Shown in pieces: positions 17,644-27,086 of a DNA stretch of 64,000 nucleotides; within the stretch, counting starts at the first letter, position 1; every line of letters starts with the position of its first letter. A program made the translations under genes and the position numbers. The notes under the pieces are model-generated. The model did no database searches and had not been told where the DNA came from. It worked only from the letters and a program-made list of their open reading frames with translations. Origin of the DNA: UBA1794 sp050946375 (GTDB lineage Bacteria > Bacteroidota > Bacteroidia > Bacteroidales > Bacteroidaceae); NCBI GenBank assembly GCA_050946375.1, contig JBMNUT010000001.1, positions 62,001 through 126,000 on the forward strand, in the 5' to 3' direction.

Positions 17644-18693
17644 CTATCGCTCCTTTTTCTGCAAAAAGGACTCGATTCGCTGCTGAAGATTCTGCTGGAT
17701 ATTCAGGAAGTAGAGATTCAATTCCTGAACGTGATAGTTTCCTTTCGGAAAGAGACGGCTGATGGAAGGAATATAGTAGTCCTCGTCAGAAAGGCCGTCA
17801 ATAATAAGGGCGTGAACTGTCGTGCCCAGACGGGCTCCGACTTGCTGCCGCAGCGTATCTGCCTGCCCCGATGAGTGGAAAAATACGGAACCCAGATTGC
17901 TTTCTGCCGGCGCATACGTCGTATCGGTAGCCCAATTCAAGGGGTTGATGCACACCACGTTGTCATCGAACAGGGGCGAACAGGCTTCAGGGCGGGATAC
18001 GCTGTTATAAGAGACAACCACTCCGTAATCTGCGGCTCCTTTTGCCGGAATAAGCAAAGGATATTGCTCGATTTCGGCCTGACTTATCGGGAAACCGAAT
18101 ACGTAAGCGGCCACCAACTGCTTGTGTTCTGCCTCGGTCAAGGTGTGTTTCAGCAATTCTATTACGGCTTTTCCGCCCTGGCTATGCCCGGCCAGGAAAA
18201 AGGGGCGGCCTTGGTTGAAATGGTCCATGTAGTAACGGAAAGCACGCACTACATCTTCATGAGCCACGACATAACGGCGATTGATTTCCGCCTCGTCTTC
18301 AAACCAAGACTCCATCGTAATCTGCCGATAATAAGGTGCGAAAAAACGGCAAGACTTGCCAAAAAGGGCACTTGCCAGCACATTGGCACCCGAATTTACG
18401 GCAGCACGTTGCGCGGAGTCACGCACATTCATGTAATGATACGTGGCTCCGCGCTCGTCTTGCCAGTCCCATATGCACGTCGGAGTAACATAGAAAACAT
18501 CAGCAGCCTTTGCCTCTGCGTCGGAAACGCTGTACCACATGTCCGAATCCGCATAGTCCGGTTCTTCGGGCAGGGCATAGTTCTGCCCGCTTTCGTCGGC
18601 AGAGCTGCACGACAGGCACAGCACTACCAGCAGGAAGAGGGAGAAAAGACCGTTGAAAGTTACTCGCTTCAGGTGCATCGGGATGTAGTCCAT
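17644..18693 (-). CDS. DUF3089 family alpha/beta-hydrolase lipoprotein
   Basis: A 349-residue protein with a lipoprotein-like signal (LLVVLCLSCSS, lipid Cys near residue 29). The DUF3089 domain includes ADVFYVTPT at the start, FAPYYRQ, and the nucleophile elbow AGHSQGG (about residue 170) of an alpha/beta hydrolase. Likely acts on an ester or lipid substrate in the periplasm or at the outer membrane; substrate unknown. It lies 3 bp downstream of the acyl-CoA dehydrogenase gene and may be co-transcribed with the etf operon. Confidence 0.88.
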   Translation of the reverse strand: MDYIPMHLKRVTFNGLFSLFLLVVLCLSCSSADESGQNYALPEEPDYADSDMWYSVSDAEAKAADVFYVTPTCIWDWQDERGATYHYMNVRDSAQRAAVNSGANVLASALFGKSCRFFAPYYRQITMESWFEDEAEINRRYVVAHEDVVRAFRYYMDHFNQGRPFFLAGHSQGGKAVIELLKHTLTEAEHKQLVAAYVFGFPISQAEIEQYPLLIPAKGAADYGVVVSYNSVSRPEACSPLFDDNVVCINPLNWATDTTYAPAESNLGSVFFHSSGQADTLRQQVGARLGTTVHALIIDGLSDEDYYIPSISRLFPKGNYHVQELNLYFLNIQQNLQQRIESFLQKKER

Positions 18694-18696
18694 TGC

Positions 18697-20427
18697 TTAT
18701 TCCTCCACCGCTTTAGGCTCACTGCTGCGATAGTAAGGAAGATCAGCCTCCTGCAAACGGAAGATAAAGAGCGAATGCTTGTCTACTTCAGCCTCGGCAT
18801 AGCGCACGAATACCTGGGCGGACTTGTTGAACAACCCGAGGTCTTTCGACGCATCCTGCAGCAGAAGCTGGCTCATCAGGATGTAACCTGCCATTTCCAT
18901 CAGGCGCCGTGCAACCAAGTCATGTAACTCCAGGTTCTTCGTCTCCGTGACTTTAGCTACCGATGCGGCATAACGGTCAGTCATGTCCTTCACTCTGCTC
19001 TTCAGGGCTTCCAGTTCCGGAGCAACGGGCTGCTGCTCGAACTCTTTAATAGTAGCCAGATACGAGCCGTTCGTTACATAACGGATGGCAGCCACGGTCT
19101 GCAACTGCGTAGTGCCTTCATAGATGGAGGTGATACGGCTGTCGCGGTAAATACGTTCGCAGGCGTAATCTTTCATAAAGCCCGAGCCACCGTGGATTTG
19201 AATGCAATCGTATGCGTTTTGATTGGCAAATTCGCTTCCAAGGCCCTTAGCCAACGGAGTGAAAGCATCCGCAAGTTTGGCAAAAGTCTTCTGCTCTTTG
19301 CGCTCTTCTGGAGTGAGTTTGCGTTCTTTCGCTATGTCATCGAGCGCTTTGTATATGTCTACGTAGCGCGCGGTCTGGTACAACAGGCTGCGAGAGGCTT
19401 CCAATTTGGCTTTCATCAGGGACAGCATCTCGCTTACGGCCGGGAATTCGATGATAGCCTTGCCGAACTGCTTACGGTCTTGCGCATAAGCCAGCGCTTC
19501 GTTGTAGGCCGCCTGCGAAAGTCCGACGCTCTGCGCTGCGATACCGAGGCGCGCCCCGTTCATCAGCGCCATTACATATTTTATAAGGCCCATCTTCCGG
19601 TCGCCGCAAAGCTCGGCCTTCGCATTTTTGAAGACCAGTTCGCACGTCGGAGAGCCCTTGATACCCATTTTATTCTCTATGCGCCGCACGTCGACTCCGC
19701 CGTTTCGCTTGTCGTAGATGAACATCGAAAGTCCGCGTGCGTCGCGTGTCCCTTCTTCCGAACGGGCCAGTACCAGATGAATATCGCTGTCGCCGTTCGT
19801 GATGAAGCGCTTCACTCCGTTCAGTCTCCAGCACTGTTCCTGCTCGTCGTAGGTAGCTTTCAGCATAACGCTCTGCAGGTCGCTGCCGGCATCCGGCTCG
19901 GTCAGGTCCATTGACATGGTCTCTCCGGCGCAGACACGGGTAATGTAGCGCTGTTTCTGGTCCTCGTTACCAAATTCATACAGCGTCTCGGCGCAATCCT
20001 GCAGCCCCCAAAGATTCTCAAATCCCGCATCACCGCGACTCACGATATCGGCCGCCATGATATAGGGCACGATGGGGAAGTTCAGACCGCCATACCGTCT
20101 GGGCATAGCCATGCCCATCAGGCCTGCCTGGCGGCAAGTATCCAGATTCTGTTGCGTGCCGCTGGCATAAGTGACACGTCCATTTTGACATACGGGGCCC
20201 TCGTGGTCCACATTTTCGGCATTGGGTGCGATGGTTTCGCCCACAATCTCGCCCACCACGTCGAGCACTTTCTCGTAGCTGTCCATGGCGTCGGAGAAGT
20301 CAGCCGGAGCATAATCGAATTCATCCTTATCGCGGAAGTCGCGTTCCTTCAGCTCCACGATGCGTTTCATGAGCGGATGGTTCAGATGGTGCCTGAGCTC
20401 CGGAGTATCTTGATAGAAGTTAGCCAT
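18697..20427 (-). CDS. Acyl-CoA dehydrogenase family protein
   Basis: A 576-residue flavoprotein of the longer acyl-CoA dehydrogenase type. FAD/substrate regions include MSMDLTEPDAGSDLQSV, RFITNGDSD, and the C-terminal ACAD motif QIHGGSGFMKDYACERIYRD followed by ITSIYEGTTQLQ, which carries the usual catalytic-base region. The extra C-terminal ~130 residues are helical, as in large-subunit-type ACADs. It would oxidise (or reduce) acyl-CoA and exchange electrons with the EtfAB encoded immediately upstream (3 bp gap). The adjacent etfBA strongly supports the function; the acyl substrate is unknown. Confidence 0.94.
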   Translation of the reverse strand: MANFYQDTPELRHHLNHPLMKRIVELKERDFRDKDEFDYAPADFSDAMDSYEKVLDVVGEIVGETIAPNAENVDHEGPVCQNGRVTYASGTQQNLDTCRQAGLMGMAMPRRYGGLNFPIVPYIMAADIVSRGDAGFENLWGLQDCAETLYEFGNEDQKQRYITRVCAGETMSMDLTEPDAGSDLQSVMLKATYDEQEQCWRLNGVKRFITNGDSDIHLVLARSEEGTRDARGLSMFIYDKRNGGVDVRRIENKMGIKGSPTCELVFKNAKAELCGDRKMGLIKYVMALMNGARLGIAAQSVGLSQAAYNEALAYAQDRKQFGKAIIEFPAVSEMLSLMKAKLEASRSLLYQTARYVDIYKALDDIAKERKLTPEERKEQKTFAKLADAFTPLAKGLGSEFANQNAYDCIQIHGGSGFMKDYACERIYRDSRITSIYEGTTQLQTVAAIRYVTNGSYLATIKEFEQQPVAPELEALKSRVKDMTDRYAASVAKVTETKNLELHDLVARRLMEMAGYILMSQLLLQDASKDLGLFNKSAQVFVRYAEAEVDKHSLFIFRLQEADLPYYRSSEPKAVEE

Positions 20428-20430
20428 TGT

Positions 20431-21450
20431 TTATTTACTGTTTTTCTTGTAATACTTAATCATTTTGGGTACGACATCCTCCACATTGCCCGTAATCACA
20501 TAGTCGGCTATGGAATTGATAGGCGCATCCGGGTCATTGTTCACGGAGATTATGATACCGCTGTCCTGCATTCCGGCAATATGCTGAATCTGCCCGGAGA
20601 TTCCGCAGGCGATATACAGTTTCGGACGGATTGTCACACCCGTTTGTCCTATCTGCCGGTCATGATCGACGAAGCCCGCATCGACAGCCGCGCGGCTGGC
20701 ACCAACCTCAGCATGCAATTCGTGTGCCAAATCAAACAGCATCTGGAAGTTTTCCTTACTGCCCATGCCGTATCCGCCAGCCACTACGATCGGCGAGTTC
20801 TTCAGATTATTCTTGGCCTTCTCCACATGGCGCTCAATGACCTTCACCACGTAGTCCGTATCGGGCACATATTGTGCCACATCATGCCGCACTACCACGC
20901 CCGGATAAGCCGTATCCAGTATTTCCTTCTTCATTACGCCCTCGCGCACGGTCGCCATCTGCGGACGGTGCTCAGGGTTTACGATCGTAGCCACGATGTT
21001 TCCGCCGAAAGCCGGACGTATCTGGTAAAGCAGGTTCTCATACGTCTTGCCCGCCTTTCGGTCTTCGTGATTACCGATTTCCAAAGCCGTACAATCGGCC
21101 GTCAGTCCGCTGCCCAGGGCCGAGGAAACGCGCGGACCGAGGTCGCGCCCGATGACCGTAGCGCCCATCAGCGCAATCTGAGGTTTCTCTTCCTTGAAGA
21201 GCTTGACCAGAATCGAAGTATGAGGCAGGGAAGTATAAGGATACAGACCCGGCGCGTCGAACACGTGCAGCACATCGACCCCATAGGGAAGTACCTGTTC
21301 CTCGACACCTTCCAAGTTATGCCCGGCGACTACAGCCTCCAGCTTACAGCCCAACCGGTTGGCCAGCGTGCGGCCCTTTGTGAGAAGTTCCTGGCTCACT
21401 TCGGCCACGGTTCCTTCTTCTATTTCGCAATATACGAATATGTTGTCCAT
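20431..21450 (-). CDS. etfA: Electron transfer flavoprotein subunit alpha
   Basis: A 339-residue protein with an N-terminal alpha/beta domain and the C-terminal FAD-binding domain: VVAGGYGMGSKENFQ, GASRAAVDAGFVDHDRQIGQTG and YIACGISGQIQHIAGM, the alpha-subunit signature. It pairs with EtfB to shuttle electrons between acyl-CoA dehydrogenase and the respiratory or other chain. Gene order etfB-etfA-acd is one operon. Confidence 0.96.
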   Translation of the reverse strand: MDNIFVYCEIEEGTVAEVSQELLTKGRTLANRLGCKLEAVVAGHNLEGVEEQVLPYGVDVLHVFDAPGLYPYTSLPHTSILVKLFKEEKPQIALMGATVIGRDLGPRVSSALGSGLTADCTALEIGNHEDRKAGKTYENLLYQIRPAFGGNIVATIVNPEHRPQMATVREGVMKKEILDTAYPGVVVRHDVAQYVPDTDYVVKVIERHVEKAKNNLKNSPIVVAGGYGMGSKENFQMLFDLAHELHAEVGASRAAVDAGFVDHDRQIGQTGVTIRPKLYIACGISGQIQHIAGMQDSGIIISVNNDPDAPINSIADYVITGNVEDVVPKMIKYYKKNSK

Positions 21451-21492
21451 TGTTTCTCTTGTCGATATATGATATTATAATGTACGCGCGGG

Positions 21493-22356
21493 TCAACCGA
21501 TCGTATGATTGGCAATGAGTTCCGCCATCAGCCCGTCGATTTCCTCGTCGCTGCTGCCCATCGTTTTGCTCTCTTTGGCCTGGAACACGATGTTCTCGAT
21601 GCTCTTCACCTTCGTAGGCGAGCCGCTCAGTCCGCATTGCGCGAGGTCGCCATTCACGTCGGCCACGCTCCACTCCGCAATCTGCAGCCAGGGGCGTCCT
21701 TCGGGACACTCCACGCCCGTCTCCTTACGTTCGGTAGGCGTCATGGCGCGCTTGTACTTCATGAGCAATTTGGCATTGCGGGGACGGCAGGGAGCCGCCG
21801 AGCCGTTCACGGTCACCACGATAGGCAGCGGTCCTTCCACCACCTCGATACCACCGTCAATGCGGCGTTTCACACGGATACGCCCGTCGCCCACTTCCAG
21901 TATCTCCTCGGCATAAGTAATCTGCGTAAGCCCCAGTTTCTCGGCCACCTGCGGCCCTACCTGAGCCGTATCGCCGTCGATAGCCTGACGGCCGCCGATG
22001 ATGAGGTCATAGTCCTTGAGCTTACGGATAGCCGTAGCCAGGGCATACGAAGTAGCCAGCGTATCAGCGCCGGCAAAGGCACGGTCAGTCAGCAGATAGC
22101 CTGCGTCAGCACCGCGGAACAAGCCTTCGCGCAACACTTCCGCAGCACGTCCCGGCCCCATGGTCAGCAGCGTGACGGTCGAACCGGGGTAACGGTCTTT
22201 CAAGCGCAGGGCTTGTTCTAAGGCATTAAGGTCTTCGGGATTGAAGATGGCAGGCAGCGCGGCACGGTTCACCGTACCGTCTTCCTTCATGGCGTCTTTC
22301 CCCACGTTGCGCGTGTCGGGGACTTGCTTCGCCAGTACTACGATTTTCAAACTCAT
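21493..22356 (-). CDS. etfB: Electron transfer flavoprotein subunit beta
   Basis: A 287-residue protein beginning MSLKIVVLAKQVPDTRNV, with DLNALEQALRLKD and GRQAIDGDTAQVGPQVAE, the EtfB signature, followed by KRRIDGGIEVVEGPLP. It binds AMP or, in bifurcating types, a second flavin. First gene of the operon; a TATCTTTG box lies upstream at 22394-22401. Confidence 0.96.
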   Translation of the reverse strand: MSLKIVVLAKQVPDTRNVGKDAMKEDGTVNRAALPAIFNPEDLNALEQALRLKDRYPGSTVTLLTMGPGRAAEVLREGLFRGADAGYLLTDRAFAGADTLATSYALATAIRKLKDYDLIIGGRQAIDGDTAQVGPQVAEKLGLTQITYAEEILEVGDGRIRVKRRIDGGIEVVEGPLPIVVTVNGSAAPCRPRNAKLLMKYKRAMTPTERKETGVECPEGRPWLQIAEWSVADVNGDLAQCGLSGSPTKVKSIENIVFQAKESKTMGSSDEEIDGLMAELIANHTIG

Positions 22357-22393
22357 GTTGTGTGCGTGTTTTTCGTTTTTCGTCTAATTTCCG

Positions 22394-22401
22394 CAAAGAT
22401 A
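22394..22401 (-). promoter_or_regulatory. Promoter -7 box for the etfB-etfA-acd operon
   Basis: Reverse strand TATCTTTG, 38 bp upstream of the etfB start. The -33 element is poor. The sequence just upstream (22405-22440) has TTTTCC/GGAAAA runs resembling the dispersed module. Confidence 0.55.
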
Positions 22402-22486
22402 GTGCTTTCCCCCGAAAACTTTTCCTTTTCCCGGACAAAAACTCACCTCTTTGCCCACAGAGCCACACCCCCGCAGCCATAAAAAA

Positions 22487-22520
22487 GAAGCGGCCGTGCC
22501 TCCGAGGGCACAGCCGCTTC
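22487..22520 (-). terminator. Rho-independent terminator of the large secreted protein gene
   Basis: Reverse strand GAAGCGGC..GTGCC pairs with GGCAC..GCCGCTTC around a short TCGGA loop and is followed by six T. It lies 56 bp after the stop codon. Confidence 0.8.
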
Positions 22521-22575
22521 ATCTATTCACAAGTTCCTTCCGTCAGACGGACGGAGGAAAGGAGATTATTCAGGA

Positions 22576-25500
22576 TTACTTCACAGCCACTTTCACAGCC
22601 TTACCGTTTGCACTTACGATGTACGTGCCTGCGGGCAACTGCTGGGTAGCGTCAACCTGCATACCGGAGATGCTGTAAACCGTGTAGTCTTCAGCACCTT
22701 CTACGGTGATGTAGCCGTTGTTCACGTAAACCTTGAAGTCTGCAGCAGCGTCAGCACCAACTTCTTCGATACCTACGCTCCAGCCCTTCTCAATCATCAA
22801 CAGCTGGAAGTCGTCCACAGAGAACCAGGTACCGGTCCACTTCGTAGCGTCTTCGTAGCCGCATACGGTCGTTACACCCAGGGTAAGCGCGTTGTCGTAC
22901 ACACCGAAGCGTACTTCGTAGTTCGACCAGCCGTAGCCCTGTCCGTCGTTAACCAGCTTGGTTTCGCTGCCTTCTTCTGCAGCTTCCCAGATAGCACCGC
23001 CGGTGTTGCCGTCGTTCTTGATCTGAACCGTGTCGCCGTTCGCATAGATGTAAGCACCTACACCGTCAGCACGAGCTGCGCAACGCAAGATGTACTGGCC
23101 ATTGGGCACGTAGATCGTTTGGCTGATGCGGGATGCCAATGCACCTGCAGAACCGTTCCAGTTGTCCAGATACGTATTGGCAGCATCGCCGCTGTAGTGC
23201 TCACCGTTGTTGGTGTAGTTGTCGTTCTGAGTGTTCTTCACAAACGTCCAACCCTCAGGATTAGCCGTGTTGCTTTCGTTCTCAATCGTCGGGTTCACGA
23301 TGAAGTCGGTCAAGTCAACCGGAGTTCCTTCGGAAACGCCGTTCAATGCGTCGGAGTTCTCGAGTGCTACTACCTGAGCGATAGCGTAGCTCTTCACGAA
23401 TGCGTCGCCACCTTCGCTCAGCATGTCAGCCAGTTCGTCGAGGTAAGTGATGTCCTTACCGCTACCTGCCTGGCCAGCAGCCGTCAGTTCATTTATCACT
23501 TCGTCGATAACGCCCTGGAAGGTCGTAGCGTCGCCACCGTTGTAGCTCGGATCGGCAATCAAGGTCTGAGCCGTTTCGAGTGCGGTCTGGAATTCAGCAG
23601 ACTCCGTTACGCAGACGTTGATGGTGTCTTCAGCAGCATTCAGAGCGTTGAGGGCAGCCGTAATCTCTTCGTTGCTCGAAGAAGAGGAGATAGCGTCAGC
23701 CTGAGTCAGGATAGCGCTGATGTAGTCCTTCTCGGCACCCAGCGTCTCGCTGGCGTGAGCTTCAGCCAGTGCGCGTACTTCTTCTGCGCGGTTGGCTACG
23801 GCGTTGGAGCCTTCACCCTCGGCAGCGGGATAGTAGAACAGTTCGAAGTCGGTAGCACAGAACCAGCCCAGTACGTCGCCACCGCTGGTGGACTTCATAC
23901 CGATGCGGAGCGTACCGCCCTCGGGTACCCAGATCTTCTCCGTTTCGGGCATCTCGGTATATTCACCGAAGATACGCTGGGAGATATCGGTAGTAGGAAC
24001 AGCACCTACAGCTTCACCGGCAACGCTGGAAACAAAGAGGTGTTGGTCGTACCACAGCGTCTGGTTATCGCTTTCCTTTGCAGTAATGGTGTAGAGACCT
24101 TCCGGCAGGTTCGTGATTTCCTGATACAACTCCAGCGAAGTAAAGCTGTTACTCCAGTTGTTGTAGCAGTTGACATGAATCGTATCGGTACCCGTCACGT
24201 GGTTGTTACCGGTACGGAAGTCGCCACCGTTAGCCACGTTGTTCGTAGCCCACGTGCCTTGAGTCAGGTCAGCCGCGTCGGAGGTGTCGCCACCTACGGT
24301 CGTGAACTGCGGAGCGCTTACTACCTGCTGGAAGTAGTCGTTGGCAACGATGTTGTAGGGTTCGTCGTCCGTAGCCGTCGTTACGCCGGAGAGTACATAG
24401 GCGCGGCTGGAGGTAATGAGCAAGTTGGCTATGCTGTCGCAGTAAGCGTTGGTGATTTCCACATAGTCAGTGCTGGAAGCAGAAGTAGCTTCGGCAGCTT
24501 CCTTGGCAACGTCGTAGACAGTCTGGTAGTCAGACAGACCGGGCAGATTGGCAGCTATCAGTTTCTCAGCGGCAGCCACCGTCTCCTGCAGTTCAGCCAA
24601 TACGTCTACACCTTCTGCCATGACATTGTAAGCGTTACGCTGGAGCGTTACACAGTTCTGCAACTCTTCGAGCGTAGCGCTCTCCGGGTCGGAAATATCC
24701 CAATAAGCATCGTCAGCAGCATACCAGGCAGCTTCTACGCCTGCAGGCACGATGTGACCAACCATGCTCGGGTCGTACTCCGCCAGACGGGTGTAATAGC
24801 TTGCCATCTGGTCAACGAGCGAAGCACGTGCAGCCTCTTCGTCGGCTTCACCGCAATAGTAAATGCGGAAGTTATCGATGGCCAGCGTAGCAGCCGTACC
24901 ACCTGCATCACCATCCTTGAAGGAAGCGAAGGAGATAACCAGCGTCTGCGGAACAGCAATGTTCACGCGGAACGTATAGGTCTCCATCGAGCTGTTGGAC
25001 ATCTCGGTAATGTAGTCACCTACCGTTACGGTCACCGGCGTGTTACCCTCGGGCACGGCAGCATCGAACGTGATGTTGTAGTAACCAACGGGCAGTTCAG
25101 CCGTGGTCTGCGATACGGTGAAGTCCTGATCGTTGTACCAGCGGCTACGATAGTAGTAGAACCATTCGCCATCGGTGGGCTGTACGGGCAGCGGAGAATT
25201 GCCGAGGTTGACGTCAGCCGGGCGCGTACCGTTGTTTACGTTAGCCTGATCCCAAACGTCACCGGCCTTGATACCCGTAGAGTAAGCTACGGTCCATCCG
25301 TAAGGCTCGTTGATACCACCGTTGTTGCTGCCGTCAGCAGTTTCCACAGTAGCATCCGGGTTATACGGAGAGATGTTGTGCTGCTGGTCTACGTTTTCCT
25401 CGAAGCTCGGGTTCACCATATACTGGGACGTAACGTCTTCGTAGATAACTTCGCCACCACCTTGGGGCACGGAAAGACCTTCTTCCCACGTAACGCTTTC

Positions 25501-26532
25501 ACCTGCGAAGGTTACTTTCGGAGACATGTTCAGGTAGCTTTCGTCGATGGCCATAAGGGTCATCATGTCGAAGTGGTTGATGGTGTTGGTACCCTTGGTT
25601 ATACCGAAATAGAATGTACCGGTCGTACCTTCCGGAATGCGGAATGCGAAGAGCGGGTCTACATAAAAGCCTATGCCTTCAGGAGCACTATAGTAGTCAT
25701 GCTGCGCAATCACATTCGCACGGTCGGTAGCCACTACGGCAGAGTCTTTCAGGATGTACGCATGATAAGCAGTTACAGGAGACGTATCCTTATGTGAAAG
25801 TTGACGCCAGTTCACTTTGTACCACTGACCCGGAGTTACGTTGATCTGCTGACTGAGCACATCAACCGTGTTGTGCATCATCAACGCAATATTGCCCTCC
25901 ATTAAAGTAAGCAGGCCATTATAATCTGAGCCACAAACCGATTGCCCATTACTATTAGCGCCGATGTTCCACGAACGCCATTGAGTGTTGGTATAATTCC
26001 AATCAGCTGGTGTACCTTGCGTATCGGAAACCTCAATAGTTGACTCATCACCCTTGGTAAAAGTTGCATATTCCTCAAAACCTGGGTTTTGGAACAAGTT
26101 GCTACTACTGTAAATGCCCTCGCCCGAACCTGCAATCTGCTGCAGGATGAGGTTGGGAGCCGACGGGCTTATGTTTACAGAGTCTACATAGCTGATCGGA
26201 GCGAGGTCAAGCACGGCCACTTCCGCGGAGCTTTCATAAACGGTAACCTTCTGGTTGTCGAAATCAACCAGGAAGCTGTACACGGCCAGTTTGGGGGCTG
26301 TGTATGAGAACGAATAGCCGTTGCTTCCCTGCCAAGAGAATACCTGACCGGAACTCATATCGGCTTGGATCGAGAAACTCGACGTCCGGTCGAACGAACC
26401 AAAATCTGCGGCCTCCAGCGTATTGGCATAGGGGTCGGGAGCCTGGGCGTTCACCTGCACGGGAGCTACGCTGCCGAAGACTGCAAAGCAGGCTGCGGCA
26501 GAGGCTAAAGACAGGAATCTTTTTTTGTCCAT
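22576..26532 (-). CDS. Large secreted protein with galactose-binding-like repeats, FIVAR-like helices and a sorting-type C-terminus
   Basis: About 1318 residues from the ATG at 26532 (an upstream GTG is possible). It has a signal peptide (LSLASAAACFAVFGSVAPVQVNA). Several beta-sandwich, carbohydrate-binding-like segments recur, each introduced by a VNPSFEE/NPGFEE/IVNPTIEN-type phrase with a following PEGW or PYGW. These are separated by helical FIVAR-like stretches (around residues 610-700 and 930-1080). The last ~70 residues (VYVNNGYITVEG, YTVYSISGMQV, LPAGTYIVSANGKAVKVAVK) resemble a T9SS type A sorting domain. It is therefore probably exported and attached at the cell surface, binding or acting on glycans; no catalytic domain is recognisable. 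Confidence 0.82.
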   Translation of the reverse strand: MDKKRFLSLASAAACFAVFGSVAPVQVNAQAPDPYANTLEAADFGSFDRTSSFSIQADMSSGQVFSWQGSNGYSFSYTAPKLAVYSFLVDFDNQKVTVYESSAEVAVLDLAPISYVDSVNISPSAPNLILQQIAGSGEGIYSSSNLFQNPGFEEYATFTKGDESTIEVSDTQGTPADWNYTNTQWRSWNIGANSNGQSVCGSDYNGLLTLMEGNIALMMHNTVDVLSQQINVTPGQWYKVNWRQLSHKDTSPVTAYHAYILKDSAVVATDRANVIAQHDYYSAPEGIGFYVDPLFAFRIPEGTTGTFYFGITKGTNTINHFDMMTLMAIDESYLNMSPKVTFAGESVTWEEGLSVPQGGGEVIYEDVTSQYMVNPSFEENVDQQHNISPYNPDATVETADGSNNGGINEPYGWTVAYSTGIKAGDVWDQANVNNGTRPADVNLGNSPLPVQPTDGEWFYYYRSRWYNDQDFTVSQTTAELPVGYYNITFDAAVPEGNTPVTVTVGDYITEMSNSSMETYTFRVNIAVPQTLVISFASFKDGDAGGTAATLAIDNFRIYYCGEADEEAARASLVDQMASYYTRLAEYDPSMVGHIVPAGVEAAWYAADDAYWDISDPESATLEELQNCVTLQRNAYNVMAEGVDVLAELQETVAAAEKLIAANLPGLSDYQTVYDVAKEAAEATSASSTDYVEITNAYCDSIANLLITSSRAYVLSGVTTATDDEPYNIVANDYFQQVVSAPQFTTVGGDTSDAADLTQGTWATNNVANGGDFRTGNNHVTGTDTIHVNCYNNWSNSFTSLELYQEITNLPEGLYTITAKESDNQTLWYDQHLFVSSVAGEAVGAVPTTDISQRIFGEYTEMPETEKIWVPEGGTLRIGMKSTSGGDVLGWFCATDFELFYYPAAEGEGSNAVANRAEEVRALAEAHASETLGAEKDYISAILTQADAISSSSSNEEITAALNALNAAEDTINVCVTESAEFQTALETAQTLIADPSYNGGDATTFQGVIDEVINELTAAGQAGSGKDITYLDELADMLSEGGDAFVKSYAIAQVVALENSDALNGVSEGTPVDLTDFIVNPTIENESNTANPEGWTFVKNTQNDNYTNNGEHYSGDAANTYLDNWNGSAGALASRISQTIYVPNGQYILRCAARADGVGAYIYANGDTVQIKNDGNTGGAIWEAAEEGSETKLVNDGQGYGWSNYEVRFGVYDNALTLGVTTVCGYEDATKWTGTWFSVDDFQLLMIEKGWSVGIEEVGADAAADFKVYVNNGYITVEGAEDYTVYSISGMQVDATQQLPAGTYIVSANGKAVKVAVK

Positions 26533-26681
26533 AAGCACAATAAAGGTTTTAAAGTTGAACGATGAAACACTAATTGATTTATGTTGTTTTCTTTGTTTTC
26601 CACCTTCGTATAATGCCTACATGCTACCGCGATTCCCGAACGCGCCGCTCGTATAACGCGGGAGGTACTCATCGGGGCCAC

Positions 26682-26717
26682 ACGGGCAATACTACGGGCA
26701 ATACTACGGGCAAAAGT
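26682..26717 (+). repeat. Three tandem 12-bp repeats
   Basis: ACGGGCAATACT occurs at 26682-26693 and 26694-26705, then a variant ACGGGCAAAAGT at 26706-26717, followed by ACGGGTTTTT. It lies in the 550-bp gap upstream of the large secreted protein gene. Confidence 0.7.
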
Positions 26718-26871
26718 ACGGGTTTTTCTTCAAACGGCAACGAAGTTACGCTTTTTTTTCCAAGCGCACGCCTTTTTTAACGCTGCGCAGCAGCATTCAG
26801 CGGCTTACGGAGGGGCACTCCGCGGTCTTTCCCGCTGCAGGCGGGCGTTCTTCCCTTGCGGCTTTTCCGTT

Positions 26872-26932
26872 TTTTCCCTGCATGTTTTCGGGAAAAGTCT
26901 TGCGGGTTTCCGGGAAAAGTCTTGCATCCTTT
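26872..26932. repeat. Dispersed intergenic repeat module
   Basis: Two or three units: TGCATG-TTTTCGGGAAAAG-TCTTGCGGG-TTTCCGGGAAAAG-TCTTGCATCC. One of the clearest copies of the family; lies between the divergent large secreted protein and MsbA-like genes, upstream of the latter's promoter. Confidence 0.65.
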
Positions 26933-27023
26933 TCGTTCGGGATGCAAGGGAAGAAAAATGCAGTCTTGCATGTACGTCCCAAGCGGGGCAATCCGGCATG
27001 TCAAACCGAAAACAGCGTTTTAG

Positions 27024-27055
27024 TTTGCCACAACCCTCGCCTTTCACTATCTTTG
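27024..27055 (+). promoter_or_regulatory. Promoter of the MsbA-like exporter gene
   Basis: TTTG at 27024-27027, 20 bases, TATCTTTG at 27048-27055: an excellent Bacteroidetes consensus match. Predicted start near 27061 leaves a 26-nt leader. Confidence 0.8.
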
Positions 27056-27086
27056 TCCCCTCAAAACCTGCACCCACAAGAAACGA

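Noticed and set aside
23119..25797. A long open frame on the plus strand opposite the large secreted protein gene
   Set aside because: It is an antisense shadow created by the codon use of the real gene; its translation has no recognisable domain, while the minus strand has a signal peptide and repeated domains.
26682..26717. A second CRISPR-like array
   Set aside because: Units are 12 bp and contiguous with no spacers; a simple tandem repeat.
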